DNA from: Saprospirales bacterium
GTDB taxonomy: Bacteria > Bacteroidota > Bacteroidia > Chitinophagales > Saprospiraceae
DNA length: 64,000 bases
Direction of reading: 5' to 3'
NCBI GenBank assembly: GCA_016703765.1
Contig: JADJBL010000017.1
Location: 62,001 to 126,000, forward strand
Shown here: positions 51,518 through 59,860 of the stretch, piece after piece
Layout of the letters: each line of letters starts with the position of its first letter
How positions within the stretch are numbered: the first letter of the stretch is position 1
Notes under the pieces: model-generated
What the model was told of the DNA's origin: nothing
Seen by the model: the letters and a program-made list of their open reading frames with translations, nothing else
Database searches by the model: none
Made by a program: the position numbers and the translations under genes

Positions 51518-51586
51518 ATGATCATTGCATCAGTATTGCTGCTCATCGTGCTGTTATTCCGTTATGAGATTGTAGCCAAAGCCTGA
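51518..51586 (+). CDS. Small hydrophobic single-span membrane peptide (22 residues)
   Basis: ATG to TGA encodes MIIASVLLLIVLLFRYEIVA plus KA: one membrane helix of about 14 hydrophobic residues, then a charged end. A promoter-like box lies 64 bases upstream and a strong terminator 30 bases downstream, so it sits in its own small transcript unit. I do not recognise it. Chance is possible for so short a frame, but transcript-like context and the helix-plus-charged-tail layout make it worth listing. Confidence 0.4.
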   Translation: MIIASVLLLIVLLFRYEIVAKA

Positions 51587-51617
51587 AAACCGCAGTAAAA
51601 GAGTACACACGATGAAA

Positions 51618-51650
51618 AAAGGCTTTCCCGACCAGGTCGGCGAAAGCCTT
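51618..51650 (+). terminator. Terminator after the 22-codon gene
   Basis: GGCTTTC pairs with GAAAGCC around CCGACCAGGTCGGC, whose own bases also pair, and TTTTCCATTTTTT follows. Confidence 0.8.
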
Positions 51651-51758
51651 TTCCATTTTTTATATACTCATTTTCCCGATTGGTAACCCCCATACCCCCG
51701 TTTCTCACCCCCTGAATCCAAATCCCACAATTTCTTTCTACATTTGCCCCGTTCAATG

Positions 51759-51780
51759 TCGGGATTCTCCCGATTTTTTT
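51759..51780 (+). terminator. Short terminator directly after a TACATTTG promoter box
   Basis: TCGGGA, loop TTC, TCCCGA, then seven T. Only 13 bases separate it from the TACATTTG box at 51739-51746, so any transcript ended here would be very short. Confidence 0.65.
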
Positions 51781-51971
51781 AGTTGCGTCAATATCCTCCC
51801 AAACGCCGGCCGTTTATTTTTTTTAGCCTTTGACCATTATTGAGTGGCTAGTAACTAACCCAATAAATGGTCGTTTCATGAAAAGTGCACAAAAACTACC
51901 TTCGACATCCACTTCAAAAAAAGAAGGTGGGGAAGACTTTCTCGACGTATAATCGAAAAATTTTCCCCTTG

Positions 51972-52008
51972 AAAAAAAAACGGTTCCAGCCGCAAGGCCA
52001 GGAACCGT
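51972..52008 (-). terminator. Terminator of the minus-strand gene ending at 52015
   Basis: On the minus strand CGGTTCC pairs with GGAACCG around a 13-base loop, and a run of nine T follows. Confidence 0.85.
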
Positions 52009-52014
52009 TTTCAT

Positions 52015-53367
52015 TTAACGCTCCTCGATTAATTTGGCCCGCTTCAATAGCCAGTCCTTTGCAATAACCTGTTGCGCTTTCGATATGTCGTCGCGGATCT
52101 TTGCCAGGCCTTTTTGGGTCTTGCCCTTCCCAGCCACCTGAGCAAGGGTCCTGGTAAAAGATAGAAGGTTGAGATAACCTAATTTCTTGGTATCGGCCAG
52201 ATCCTTATTCCGCTGGACGTATTTGAAAAAGGCCTCCAAATGGGAATAAAACTCGGGGCTAAACCTCCATTTATCGCGCATCGCCTGGTCGAAATAGGTC
52301 CGCAACAGGAGGGAACGGCCTCTTAAAGCATAGGGAACGGAAGAGTATTTCACATCTCTTAACATTTCAATTACGCGCTCATAAGAATGTTGATTATAAG
52401 AAAGGTAGGCCCTCCCCAAGGCCACGGCATTGCCCCGGATCTCGCCGGGTAATTTTTTCTCGTAATCCAGGATAAATTGTTCTGCCTTTTCAAATTGGCC
52501 GATAGCCGCCCCGTTGATGACGATATTGGTAAAAGTGGTGTCGCTCAATTCTCCCCGCTCGGAAAAGACCGCCCCGGTCTCCAGCCCTTTCATGTAGAGG
52601 TCCCAGGATTCCGACACAAAGGAGTGATCTATTTCGCTGATCACCCGGAGGGTATAGTTTATCAGGCTCTGGAACAGGACCCTCCGGTCTTCGAAAGCCA
52701 ATGCCGGCGCCATGGTGAAAAAGGTTTGCCGGGCTTCCAGGTACACGTCCTGGTCGATCTCTCCGCTCAAAAGGCCGAGGATTGCGAGGTAAAGACGTTC
52801 CAGGCCGGGGAGTCCTTCATTGGCGTCCATCTGTTTGATCTCTTCGAGGAAACGGATGTCCTGTGCCCCGGAAATATACCTTCTGCGGGAAAACAACAAG
52901 GTGGAAAGGCGCAATTTGGCCAGGATAAAAAAATGGTCGAGGTGTTTCTGCGCCTCGTTGAGGTATTCCTCCTCGGTCTCGTTGTCCTCAAACAACAGGT
53001 CTTTGATCTGAAATTTTTGCAGTTGCTGCAAGGCGCTCCTTCCCGGGCTCGCCTTCAATTCGAGCAGCCGCCTGGCGCCCTCTTTGTTCGCGTATTCTGC
53101 CAGCCCCCTGTTTTGATACTCCCGGATCAGGTAGATCTTCTTCATGCCTTCATCGCTTGAAAAAGCCCGCCAGGCCAAATAATCGGACACCTGGAGCGAA
53201 AGGTCCGAAAAAAGGTCCCTGATCCGTTTCTCCTTGAATTTCTCCTTCGGAAAAAGCGCGGCGTGTATTTTTTCCTTGTCAGCCAATTCTTCCGGGAAGC
53301 GGGGGTGCATGGTCTTGCAATAGTTCAGCAGGGCAGGAAGGGCTTCTCCGTTATTTAATAGGGGCAT
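52015..53367 (-). CDS. Helical (TPR-like) protein of unknown function
   Basis: A 450-residue protein with no signal peptide or membrane helix. Long amphipathic helices with a repeating spacing suggest TPR-like repeats (ARRLLELKASPGRSALQQL, FEKAEQFILDYEKKLPGEIR, AVALGRAYLSYNQHSYERVI). The start MPLLNNGEALPALLNYCKTM and the end KAQQVIAKDWLLKRAKLIEE are not recognised. It has its own terminator and is isolated from neighbours by intergenic regions on both sides, so the context gives no functional clue. It may be restricted to Saprospiria; that is a guess. Confidence 0.7.
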   Translation of the reverse strand: MPLLNNGEALPALLNYCKTMHPRFPEELADKEKIHAALFPKEKFKEKRIRDLFSDLSLQVSDYLAWRAFSSDEGMKKIYLIREYQNRGLAEYANKEGARRLLELKASPGRSALQQLQKFQIKDLLFEDNETEEEYLNEAQKHLDHFFILAKLRLSTLLFSRRRYISGAQDIRFLEEIKQMDANEGLPGLERLYLAILGLLSGEIDQDVYLEARQTFFTMAPALAFEDRRVLFQSLINYTLRVISEIDHSFVSESWDLYMKGLETGAVFSERGELSDTTFTNIVINGAAIGQFEKAEQFILDYEKKLPGEIRGNAVALGRAYLSYNQHSYERVIEMLRDVKYSSVPYALRGRSLLLRTYFDQAMRDKWRFSPEFYSHLEAFFKYVQRNKDLADTKKLGYLNLLSFTRTLAQVAGKGKTQKGLAKIRDDISKAQQVIAKDWLLKRAKLIEER

Positions 53368-53419
53368 GGAAAGGAAAACTGAAACCTAAAAATTCGGGGG
53401 CAAATTACAAAATTTGTCC

Positions 53420-53553
53420 TTGTGCCCTCGTTTTTACTGCCCCATCTTTGTACTGTCGATAAGGAAAAAACAAATCGGCAACCCAAACAAATAAACATAA
53501 ATTACTTTTTTTAGTGCGAAGTACGAGGCCACCAAAAGTGGCCTTTTTTTTTT
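53420..53553 (+). ncRNA. Candidate small RNA with promoter-like boxes and strong terminator
   Basis: TTGT (53420-53423), 19 bases, CATCTTTG (53443-53450), then about 75 bases without an ORF, then GGCCAC-CAAAA-GTGGCC (53527-53543) followed by ten T. The T-run is on the plus strand only, while both flanking genes are on the minus strand, so it does not terminate either of them. A transcript of about 90-95 bases is inferred. Confidence 0.4.
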
Positions 53554-53554
53554 C

Positions 53555-54631
53555 TCAATTTTTTCGCGTTCTTCCTTTCATATCGGGGTTTTCCAGCACG
53601 CGGATCTCTACCCTCCGGTTGAGAGCCTGCTCGCGTTCGGTGCGGGCATGGGGGAATACCATTTCGTAATTGCCATACCCATTGTAGGTCAGCCGTCCGG
53701 GATCAACCCCCTGGTCGATAAGATAGGTGTAGACCCTTTTGGCTCTGCGGACCGACAATCCGTAGTTCCAGCTTTCTTTCGGCACCGGGGGACTGTTTGG
53801 AAGGTTGATATGCCCTGCGATCTCGATGCGGATGCCGGGATTGAACTGCATGAACTTGAGGAGTTTGGGGAGTTCGGGTTCGGATTTGGGCAGGAGCGTG
53901 TCCTGATTCCCCACGAAATAGAAATTTTTAAGCGTCAGCACTTCTCCTGCCAGGGCGGGGGGAAGCGGAAATTCTACCTGGATGGGCTCCAGGCTATTGG
54001 GAGTAAGGATTTGCGTTTCGAAAAAATAGCCGGGGGAAAAGACCGACACTTCCACCGGCATGCGATCGGGCACCGGGGTGCTGAAATGCCCTGCCGAGTC
54101 GGTTTGAATGGAATCGTTCAGGAACCGGGAGCGGAGAGAGACCATTGCGGGAATACCCTCCTTGGTTTCCATGTCGACTACCTGGCCCTTGAGCCAGGTC
54201 ATCCGGGTGCGCTGCCACAACTCGACGGTGGCTCGGCGGTTCTTTTGCTTGCCGTCATCCGAGGCGTTGCTGGCCACCGGCTTGTGTTCGCCAAAGGGGA
54301 CGACCCGCATCTGCTCCCCCGGCACCCCTTGCCCCGTGAGGAATCCCCTAACGGCCTCCGCCCTGCGCTCCGAAAGCTCCTGGTTAAAGCCGTCGCTGCC
54401 GTCGGCATCGGTATGGGCTTCGATCTCCAAAAAACGGCGGTTCGTGGTGAGGCATTTTGCCGCAATGGCCGCCAGGACTGTGTCTGCGCCCGGTTGAAGA
54501 TCGTGTTTGTTTACGTCGAAAAAAACGGCTGCGCGCTCGATCACAAAGGTGCTGTCGAAGATGGCTTGTCCTGTAAGGCAATTTCCGAAACACAAGGCGA
54601 GCGCCATTGGCAAAAAGACCCTAATTTGCAT
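53555..54631 (-). CDS. OmpA-family protein with two OmpA domains and a central CarboxypepD_reg-like domain
   Basis: A 358-residue envelope protein with a signal peptide (MQIRVFLPMALALCFGNCLTG). Residues about 30-140 form one OmpA-C domain (FLEIEAHTDADGSDGFNQEL, SERRAEAVRGFL, NRRATVEL). Residues about 147-205 resemble a carboxypeptidase-regulatory sandwich (KGQVVDMETKEGIPAMVSLR). Residues about 232-350 form a second OmpA-C domain (IRIEIAGHINLPNSPPVPKE, LSVRRAKRVYTYLIDQGVD, LNRRVEIRVL). The OmpA fold binds peptidoglycan; in the second copy the binding Asp of the HTD motif is Asn (HIN). There is no beta-barrel, so it is periplasmic or lipid-attached. It faces lepA on the other strand. Confidence 0.87.
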   Translation of the reverse strand: MQIRVFLPMALALCFGNCLTGQAIFDSTFVIERAAVFFDVNKHDLQPGADTVLAAIAAKCLTTNRRFLEIEAHTDADGSDGFNQELSERRAEAVRGFLTGQGVPGEQMRVVPFGEHKPVASNASDDGKQKNRRATVELWQRTRMTWLKGQVVDMETKEGIPAMVSLRSRFLNDSIQTDSAGHFSTPVPDRMPVEVSVFSPGYFFETQILTPNSLEPIQVEFPLPPALAGEVLTLKNFYFVGNQDTLLPKSEPELPKLLKFMQFNPGIRIEIAGHINLPNSPPVPKESWNYGLSVRRAKRVYTYLIDQGVDPGRLTYNGYGNYEMVFPHARTEREQALNRRVEIRVLENPDMKGRTRKN

Positions 54632-54723
54632 ATTGGATTTGGTTAAGGGAAAATATTAAAATAGGAATGCGGCTTGCCGTAAAAAGTAACTATTCCTTCC
54701 CTCCTTTGCATGTTATTATCGCG

Positions 54724-54731
54724 TATATTTG
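54724..54731 (+). promoter_or_regulatory. -7 promoter box (TATATTTG) directly before lepA
   Basis: TATATTTG ends six bases before the lepA ATG at 54738, so the mRNA would have almost no leader. Confidence 0.5.
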
Positions 54732-54737
54732 CGCCCT

Positions 54738-56528
54738 ATGAAAAATATAAGGAACTTTTGTGTTATTGCTCATATCGACCACGGGAAGAGTACCCTCTCC
54801 GACCGGCTTCTCGAATTTACCAAGACGATCTCCGAGCGGGATATGCAGGCCCAGGCCCTCGACGATATGGACCTGGAAAGAGAGCGCGGAATTACCATCA
54901 AGAGCCACGCCATCCAGATGAATTTTGTGCATACGGACGGCCAGAAATATATTTTCAACATGATCGACACCCCGGGCCACGTAGACTTTTCCTACGAGGT
55001 GTCCCGCTCGATCGCCGCCTGTGAAGGCGCGCTGCTGCTCATCGACGCCACCCAGGGCATCCAGGCGCAGACCATCTCCAACCTCTACCTGGCCATCGAC
55101 CACAACCTGACCATCATTCCCATCCTCAACAAGATCGACATGGAAAGCGCCATGATCGACGAGGTGGCCGAACAGATCATGGACCTTACCGCCTGCGACC
55201 GGGAGGATATCATCCTGGCGAGCGGTAAAACGGGCCAGGGCGTCGAGGAGATCATGAAGGCCATTGTCGAACGCATACCCGCCCCCACTGGCGATCCCGA
55301 GGGTCCTCTACAGGCGCTCATTTTCGATTCGGTATTCAATTCCTTCCGCGGGGTGATCGCCTATTTCCGGATCATGAACGGCACCCTTCGCAAAGGCGAC
55401 AAGGTGCGGTTTTTCTATACAGGCAAAGAATACGGGGCCGACGAGGTTGGGGTGTTGAAAATGACTTTGCTCCCTCAGCCCGAGCTCAGCACCGGCGATG
55501 TGGGCTATATCATCACCGGCATCAAGGTGTCAAAGGAAATTAAGGTCGGCGATACCATCACCCATGTGATCAATCCGACCAAAGAGGCCGTCAAGGGTTT
55601 TGAAGATGTGAAGCCCATGGTCTTCGCAGGTATCTTCCCGCTCGACAACGACGATTACGAAGCCCTCCGCGACCGCCTCGAAAAGCTCCAGCTCCACGAC
55701 GCCTCCCTCGTATTCGAACCGGAAACCTCCGCCGCCCTCGGCTTCGGCTTCCGCTGCGGATTTCTGGGCATGCTCCACCTCGACATCGTGCAGGAGCGCC
55801 TCAACCGCGAATTCGACCAGGACGTCATCACTACGGTGCCGAACGTCACCTATTATGTCTACACCCGGAAAGGGGAAAAACTGGTGGTCCGCACCCCCAG
55901 CGAACTGCCCGACCCCACCCTGGTGGATTATATCGAAGAGCCCTATATCAACGCCCAGGTCATCACCAAGCCCGAATATATCGGCACGATCATGACCATG
56001 TGTCTGGACAAGCGGGGCATTCTCATCAAACAGTTCTACCTCACACAGGACCGCGTCGAGCTCGTGTTCGACCTGCCGCTTGCCGAGATCGTCTTCGATT
56101 TTTACGATCGTCTCAAGTCCATCTCCCGCGGATACGCTTCTTTCGATTACCACATGAAAGATTACCGGGAGACTGACGTCGTCCGTCTCGACCTCCGCCT
56201 GAACAACGAGATCGTCGATGCCATGTCGGCCCTGGTGCACCGCGATAAGGCCGAGGCTTTCGGCCGCCAGATCTGCAAAAAGCTCAAAGACTTGCTGCCC
56301 CGACAGCAATTCGTCATCGCCATCCAGGCCTCCGTCGGCGGCAAGGTCATCGCCCGCGAAACGGTTTCCGCCATGCGCAAGGATGTCACCGCCAAATGCT
56401 ACGGCGGGGACATCACCCGGAAACGGAAACTGCTCGAAAAGCAGAAGGAAGGAAAAAAACGCATGCGGCAATTCGGCAAGGTAGAGGTGCCGCAGAAGGC
56501 GTTTTTAGAGGTGTTGAAGCTTGACTAG
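54738..56528 (+). CDS. lepA: Elongation factor 4 (LepA)
   Basis: A ribosome-associated GTPase that acts on elongating or stalled ribosomes. I chose the ATG at 54738, giving the usual [20 protein letters not shown]; three codons earlier another start is possible. The GTPase motifs are AHIDHGKST (G1), [12 protein letters not shown] (G2 region), [11 protein letters not shown] (G3) and NKIDM (G4). The LepA-specific C-terminal domain is present ([39 protein letters not shown]). 596 residues. Its TAG stop is the first unit of the adjoining tandem-unit hairpin. Confidence 0.97.
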   Translation: MKNIRNFCVIAHIDHGKSTLSDRLLEFTKTISERDMQAQALDDMDLERERGITIKSHAIQMNFVHTDGQKYIFNMIDTPGHVDFSYEVSRSIAACEGALLLIDATQGIQAQTISNLYLAIDHNLTIIPILNKIDMESAMIDEVAEQIMDLTACDREDIILASGKTGQGVEEIMKAIVERIPAPTGDPEGPLQALIFDSVFNSFRGVIAYFRIMNGTLRKGDKVRFFYTGKEYGADEVGVLKMTLLPQPELSTGDVGYIITGIKVSKEIKVGDTITHVINPTKEAVKGFEDVKPMVFAGIFPLDNDDYEALRDRLEKLQLHDASLVFEPETSAALGFGFRCGFLGMLHLDIVQERLNREFDQDVITTVPNVTYYVYTRKGEKLVVRTPSELPDPTLVDYIEEPYINAQVITKPEYIGTIMTMCLDKRGILIKQFYLTQDRVELVFDLPLAEIVFDFYDRLKSISRGYASFDYHMKDYRETDVVRLDLRLNNEIVDAMSALVHRDKAEAFGRQICKKLKDLLPRQQFVIAIQASVGGKVIARETVSAMRKDVTAKCYGGDITRKRKLLEKQKEGKKRMRQFGKVEVPQKAFLEVLKLD

Positions 56529-56627
56529 TGACTGGTGACTGGTGACTAGTGACTAGTGACTAGTGACTAGTGACTGGTGACAAAAATTACTAGTCACCAG
56601 TCACCACTCACTAATCACTAATCACTT
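56526..56627. repeat. Hairpin with tandem-unit arms (GTGACTA/GTGACTG type) between lepA and the T9SS protein
   Basis: The left arm has eight tandem GTGACTR units; after AAAAATTA the right arm has AGTCACC and AATCACT units. The stop codons of both convergent genes (TAG in each) are parts of the arms, and the last residues VISD of the minus-strand protein are translated from the right arm. Confidence 0.85.
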
Positions 56628-58842
56628 TTCCCAGTAGGTTTCTTCTCCCTTTCGTTTCGAAGACCAGAAGGTAAATGCCTGCCGGTTGTGAACTAATATC
56701 CAGGCAGTCCCCAGACGAGCCTTTTACTACGGCTTGCAAGAGGCATTCCTGTCCGATGCTGTTGTAAAGACGCAACAATCCATCCTCTGTCAGGGGCTGA
56801 TCCCATTCCAGGAAAACAAAATCGGCGGCGGGATTGGGCCAAAGGCGAAAGCCTGTTGTCGGAGCCTCATTCGTTGTGGCGGAGTTAAAGGGCACGGTGA
56901 ACAGTTCCGACCAATATTCACAACCATTTGCATCGATGAGCTGGACCTGGTATTCGCCGGGGAACAGGGCATTCCAGTCGGGAAGGTTGAGTAGTACGCC
57001 GTTGAAATACACGGTCGCCGTATAAGGCGCCACCCCTCCTTCGATCAGGGCCGAGAAGCCTCCATCCTGTGCGGTTGGGCCCGAAGCGGGCGTGATTTCC
57101 CCGATAATAATTTTTATAGCCTCGGGTTCCTGGATTTCAAATTCCAGTATTTCTTCGCAGCCGCCCGAGTCGGTAGCGGTAACGGAATAATTGCCCGCCG
57201 GCAGATTTTCGGCGATGGGTCCGGTTTGTCCGGACGACCATTGGTAGGCATAGGGCTCCGTTCCTCCGGAGGTCAGTATTTCCGCCGAGCCGGTCGAATC
57301 GCCTGCACAGAGTACATCCGTTTCGGGGAGCGGTTCGGCCTGAAAATCGGCTGCGGAGTTCACCACCGTAGCGGAGGTAGCCGTGCAGCCGGTGCAGGTA
57401 TTGGTCACCAAAAGATGGTACGTGCCGGGGTCGGCGATCACGATCTCATTTTCATCGATCAGGATGATGTTGCCATCCACGGTGGTCCAGGTATAGGAAA
57501 AGCAGGGGCCGAGGTCGAAGGCGGTGATGGTGATCTGGGTATTTTCGCAATTGAGGGGTTCGAAGGGCAAAATATCGATCTGCGGGACGTCCTGATCGGC
57601 GGTCACCAGGGTAGTATCCGAGGAAACACAGCCTGTATTTGTATCGACGATCGAAAGGATATAGGTTCCGGGCGCACCGGCGCTGGGCGCCAGGGAGCCC
57701 GGGTTCAGGATCAAGCCATCGGGCGTAGTCCATACAAGGACAATATTAGGACCGGAAGAAGAGCCGTCCGCGTTCAATGGCACTGAAGTTTCATCGCAGG
57801 TAATAACCAGATCGGGACCCGAATTTGCCACGGGCGGCGTTTCCTGGGGCACCTCCACATCGATGACTTTTTCGCAGCCGTTGACATCCGTCACGGAAAC
57901 CTGGTAAAGTCCGGCCGATAGTCCGGAGATGATGGGGTTTGATGTGGATCCCGTCCCGGCATCGTAGGTATATGGCGGGGTTCCGCCCACTGCGGACACG
58001 GCGAGGGCGCCGTCGTTGCCCTGGCAGCTAGGCTGTGTGGCCTGGCCGAAAGCCACGATGGCCTGGGGGGCGTCTACGGCGAAGGGGCCCCGTGAGATGG
58101 AGCGATTGAAGCCATCGGTGAGGGTGCAGGAATAGTTTCCGGCGAGCAGGTTATTGATATCCTGGGTGTTGGGCCCGTTGCTCCAGTTGTAGGTGATAGC
58201 GCCGAAGCCTCCGCTGGGCGTCAGGTCGATGCTACCGCTGGCTTGTCCGGCGCAGAAAGCGTCCGTGACATTGGCGGTGGCATCGAGGTTGCAGCTCCCG
58301 ATCCAGTTGACCAGGGTAGCCAGCGGCGCCGTACCGATATTATAGGCTTTCCGGTCGGGGCAAATGGCGTATTGCGTGGGGTAGGAGTTGACGATATAGG
58401 CGCTGGGCACTGCTCCGCTCGGGGCGTGGATCACCGGGTAGGGGGTGCCTGCGACCCAGTTGCCGACGGAGCCCGCTCCTCCGTAGAGGGAAGCCTGGGA
58501 GGTCGACACATCGCCTTCGATGAGGAATACCCGCACCTGATCGGTGCCGTTGGGGCCGTATTGTTCGTAGAGATTTTTGAGGTGGTTGGCCTGTTTGTAG
58601 TTCCAGCATATCCCGCACCAGGTGGCGAAAAACTCGACATAGACGGTGTATCCCTGATCGAGGTAGTCGTAGAGGGTATGGGTGACGCCGTTTTCATCGG
58701 TGAGTGTCCAGTTGGGGGCGGTGCTGCCGTTGGGGAGGGGCGGGTTGGCGGTGGCGGGGAGTGGGAGGAGGAGGGCAATTGCCAGGGCGATTGCCAAGGC
58801 GAGGGTGGAGAGGGTAGCGAAATTTTTGGAGAGGTGATTCAT
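56611..58842 (-). CDS. Secreted thioredoxin-like/SprB-repeat protein with T9SS type A sorting domain
   Basis: A 743-residue protein with a signal peptide (MNHLSKNFATLSTLALAIAL...). The first domain (residues about 40-170) is a thioredoxin fold: YVEFFATWCGICWNYKQANH contains a CxxC motif (CGIC). Beyond it are SprB-like repeats (TDVNGCEKVIDVEVPQ, TDSGGCEEILEFEIQEPEAI) and Ig-like beta domains, then a C-terminal type A sorting domain (FRLWPNPAADFVFLEWDQ, QPAGIYLLVFETKGRRNLLG). SprB repeats belong to cell-surface adhesins; a redox-active domain on the same chain is uncommon. The leader carries a palindrome of the REP family. The C terminus is coded by the adjoining hairpin arm. Confidence 0.85.
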   Translation of the reverse strand: MNHLSKNFATLSTLALAIALAIALLLPLPATANPPLPNGSTAPNWTLTDENGVTHTLYDYLDQGYTVYVEFFATWCGICWNYKQANHLKNLYEQYGPNGTDQVRVFLIEGDVSTSQASLYGGAGSVGNWVAGTPYPVIHAPSGAVPSAYIVNSYPTQYAICPDRKAYNIGTAPLATLVNWIGSCNLDATANVTDAFCAGQASGSIDLTPSGGFGAITYNWSNGPNTQDINNLLAGNYSCTLTDGFNRSISRGPFAVDAPQAIVAFGQATQPSCQGNDGALAVSAVGGTPPYTYDAGTGSTSNPIISGLSAGLYQVSVTDVNGCEKVIDVEVPQETPPVANSGPDLVITCDETSVPLNADGSSSGPNIVLVWTTPDGLILNPGSLAPSAGAPGTYILSIVDTNTGCVSSDTTLVTADQDVPQIDILPFEPLNCENTQITITAFDLGPCFSYTWTTVDGNIILIDENEIVIADPGTYHLLVTNTCTGCTATSATVVNSAADFQAEPLPETDVLCAGDSTGSAEILTSGGTEPYAYQWSSGQTGPIAENLPAGNYSVTATDSGGCEEILEFEIQEPEAIKIIIGEITPASGPTAQDGGFSALIEGGVAPYTATVYFNGVLLNLPDWNALFPGEYQVQLIDANGCEYWSELFTVPFNSATTNEAPTTGFRLWPNPAADFVFLEWDQPLTEDGLLRLYNSIGQECLLQAVVKGSSGDCLDISSQPAGIYLLVFETKGRRNLLGKVISD

Positions 58843-58856
58843 GGGAGTGAGTTTTT

Positions 58857-58889
58857 GAGTGACCGGGTGACTGAGTCACCCGGTCACTC
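58857..58889. repeat. REP-type palindrome, cluster B copy 1
   Basis: Perfect 33-bp palindrome with centre G58873, inside the 5' leader of the minus-strand T9SS gene, 15 bases before its ATG. Confidence 0.9.
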
Positions 58890-58918
58890 GCTCTTTGGTG
58901 AAAATATCGGCAAACATG

Positions 58919-58926
58919 CAAATTTA
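58919..58926 (-). promoter_or_regulatory. -7 promoter box (TAAATTTG) for the thioredoxin-like T9SS gene
   Basis: TAAATTTG on the minus strand matches TAnnTTTG. A transcript from it would have a leader of about 70 bases with a palindrome inside it. Confidence 0.5.
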
Positions 58927-58959
58927 CTAGGTTTTTGGGATAAAAGCGAATGCCGAGGA

Positions 58960-58988
58960 GTCACCGGGTGACTGAGTCACCCGGTGAC
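58960..58988. repeat. REP-type palindrome, cluster B copy 2
   Basis: 29-bp perfect palindrome with GTCACC outer bases instead of GTGACC; centre G58974, 101 bp from the previous centre. Confidence 0.9.
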
Positions 58989-59054
58989 CAGGAATTTTTA
59001 AAATACAGCGTATTTAATTGCCAAGCATTTTATTATCCAAAAAGTCAAACATGG

Positions 59055-59091
59055 TAGAGTGACCGTGTGACTGAGTCTCCCGGTCACTCTA
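59055..59091. repeat. REP-type palindrome, cluster B copy 3 (degenerate)
   Basis: 37-bp imperfect palindrome (TAGAGTGACC ... GGTCACTCTA) with mismatches in the core; centre G59073, 99 bp from the previous one and 113 bases before the transposase ATG. Confidence 0.85.
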
Positions 59092-59185
59092 CTTGCGCTT
59101 TTAAAATTTCTTCCTAATTTTGAAGCGATTCCTCCTGGTGCTTTCTAATTCCTTCTTACCATTAGGTCCCGCAAACTCAATTTCT

Positions 59186-59767
59186 ATGAACTTTGAGAGT
59201 GGACTTATTTTTCACGTTTACAACCAGGGCAATAACAAAGAGAAAATTTTTTACCAAGGTAAAAACTACAAATACTTCCTTGGTAAAATGGAGGAACTCC
59301 TTAAGCCGCATGGAGATATTCTCTCTTATTGCCTTATGCCAAATCATTTTCACTGGCTTCTCTTTGTCAATTCTGTTGAAGTCCCAACAAGTAATAGGAG
59401 GTCGAAGCCTATTAGAAGTTTAAATGACAGCATTGCCATTCTCCTTCGATCGTATGCCAGGGCAATCAATATTCAGGAAGGCCGGGTAGGGTCCTTGTTT
59501 CGAGAGGGTACAAAAGCTAAAAACGGACTCCTCGAGGGGGTTGTTTCGATTGAAGGACCAAACGCTCATGAATTCTTCAAACATGGTAATGAATATGCCA
59601 TTCAATGCTTTAGGTATATTCACAGGAATCCAGTAAAGGCTGGATTGGTAGTAAATCCGGAAGATTGGCCCTGGTCTTCAGCGCAGGAATACGCAAATGT
59701 GCAAAATGGGGAAACCGGGATCTGCAATGTGGAGCTGGGAAGAAAAATCCTGTTGGGCCTAATTTAA
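59186..59767 (+). CDS. REP-associated (RAYT/Y1_Tnp-type) transposase
   Basis: A 193-residue HUH-nuclease protein. The start MNFESGLIFHVYNQGNNKEK (ATG at 59186) is the family's; an earlier ATG at 59120 would add 22 non-family residues. The metal-binding HUH motif is MPNHFHWLLF (His54, His56), and the C-terminal signature is YIHRNPVKAGLVVNPEDWPW. By family it recognises and moves single-stranded palindromes. It lies between copies of a palindrome at 59055-59091 and 59795-59825, as RAYTs do. Where many RAYTs have G-[ST]-L-[FW]-x-x-x-Y this one reads GSLFREGT, so the usual nucleophilic Tyr position holds Thr; Tyr90 or Tyr144 might substitute. Confidence 0.85.
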   Translation: MNFESGLIFHVYNQGNNKEKIFYQGKNYKYFLGKMEELLKPHGDILSYCLMPNHFHWLLFVNSVEVPTSNRRSKPIRSLNDSIAILLRSYARAINIQEGRVGSLFREGTKAKNGLLEGVVSIEGPNAHEFFKHGNEYAIQCFRYIHRNPVKAGLVVNPEDWPWSSAQEYANVQNGETGICNVELGRKILLGLI

Positions 59768-59794
59768 TCTAATTTAAAGGATATCCCTTTTAAT

Positions 59795-59825
59795 AGTGAC
59801 CGGGTGACTGAGTCACCCGGTCACT
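59795..59825. repeat. REP-type palindrome, cluster C copy 1
   Basis: 31-bp perfect palindrome with centre G59810, 28 bases past the transposase stop. Confidence 0.9.
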
Positions 59826-59860
59826 CATTTTTTGGACAAAATCAACATAAATTCCTGAAA

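Larger units (their letters stand above)
51587..52014. other. Intergenic region with terminators and a promoter-terminator pair
   Basis: No protein gene. The region contains the terminator after the 22-codon gene, a TACATTTG box (51739-51746) followed within 13 bases by a TCGGGA/TCCCGA hairpin and T-run (51759-51780), an imperfect inverted repeat GACCATTATTG/CAATAAATGGTC (51832-51871), and the terminator of the minus-strand gene at 52015. Confidence 0.6.

Noticed and set aside
59120..59185. Earlier ATG for the transposase
   Set aside because: Adds 22 residues absent from the family's usual start; the ATG at 59186 gives the standard beginning.
59804..59860. Earlier start for the carboxypeptidase
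   Set aside because: The added residues come from another palindrome copy and would sit before the signal peptide.
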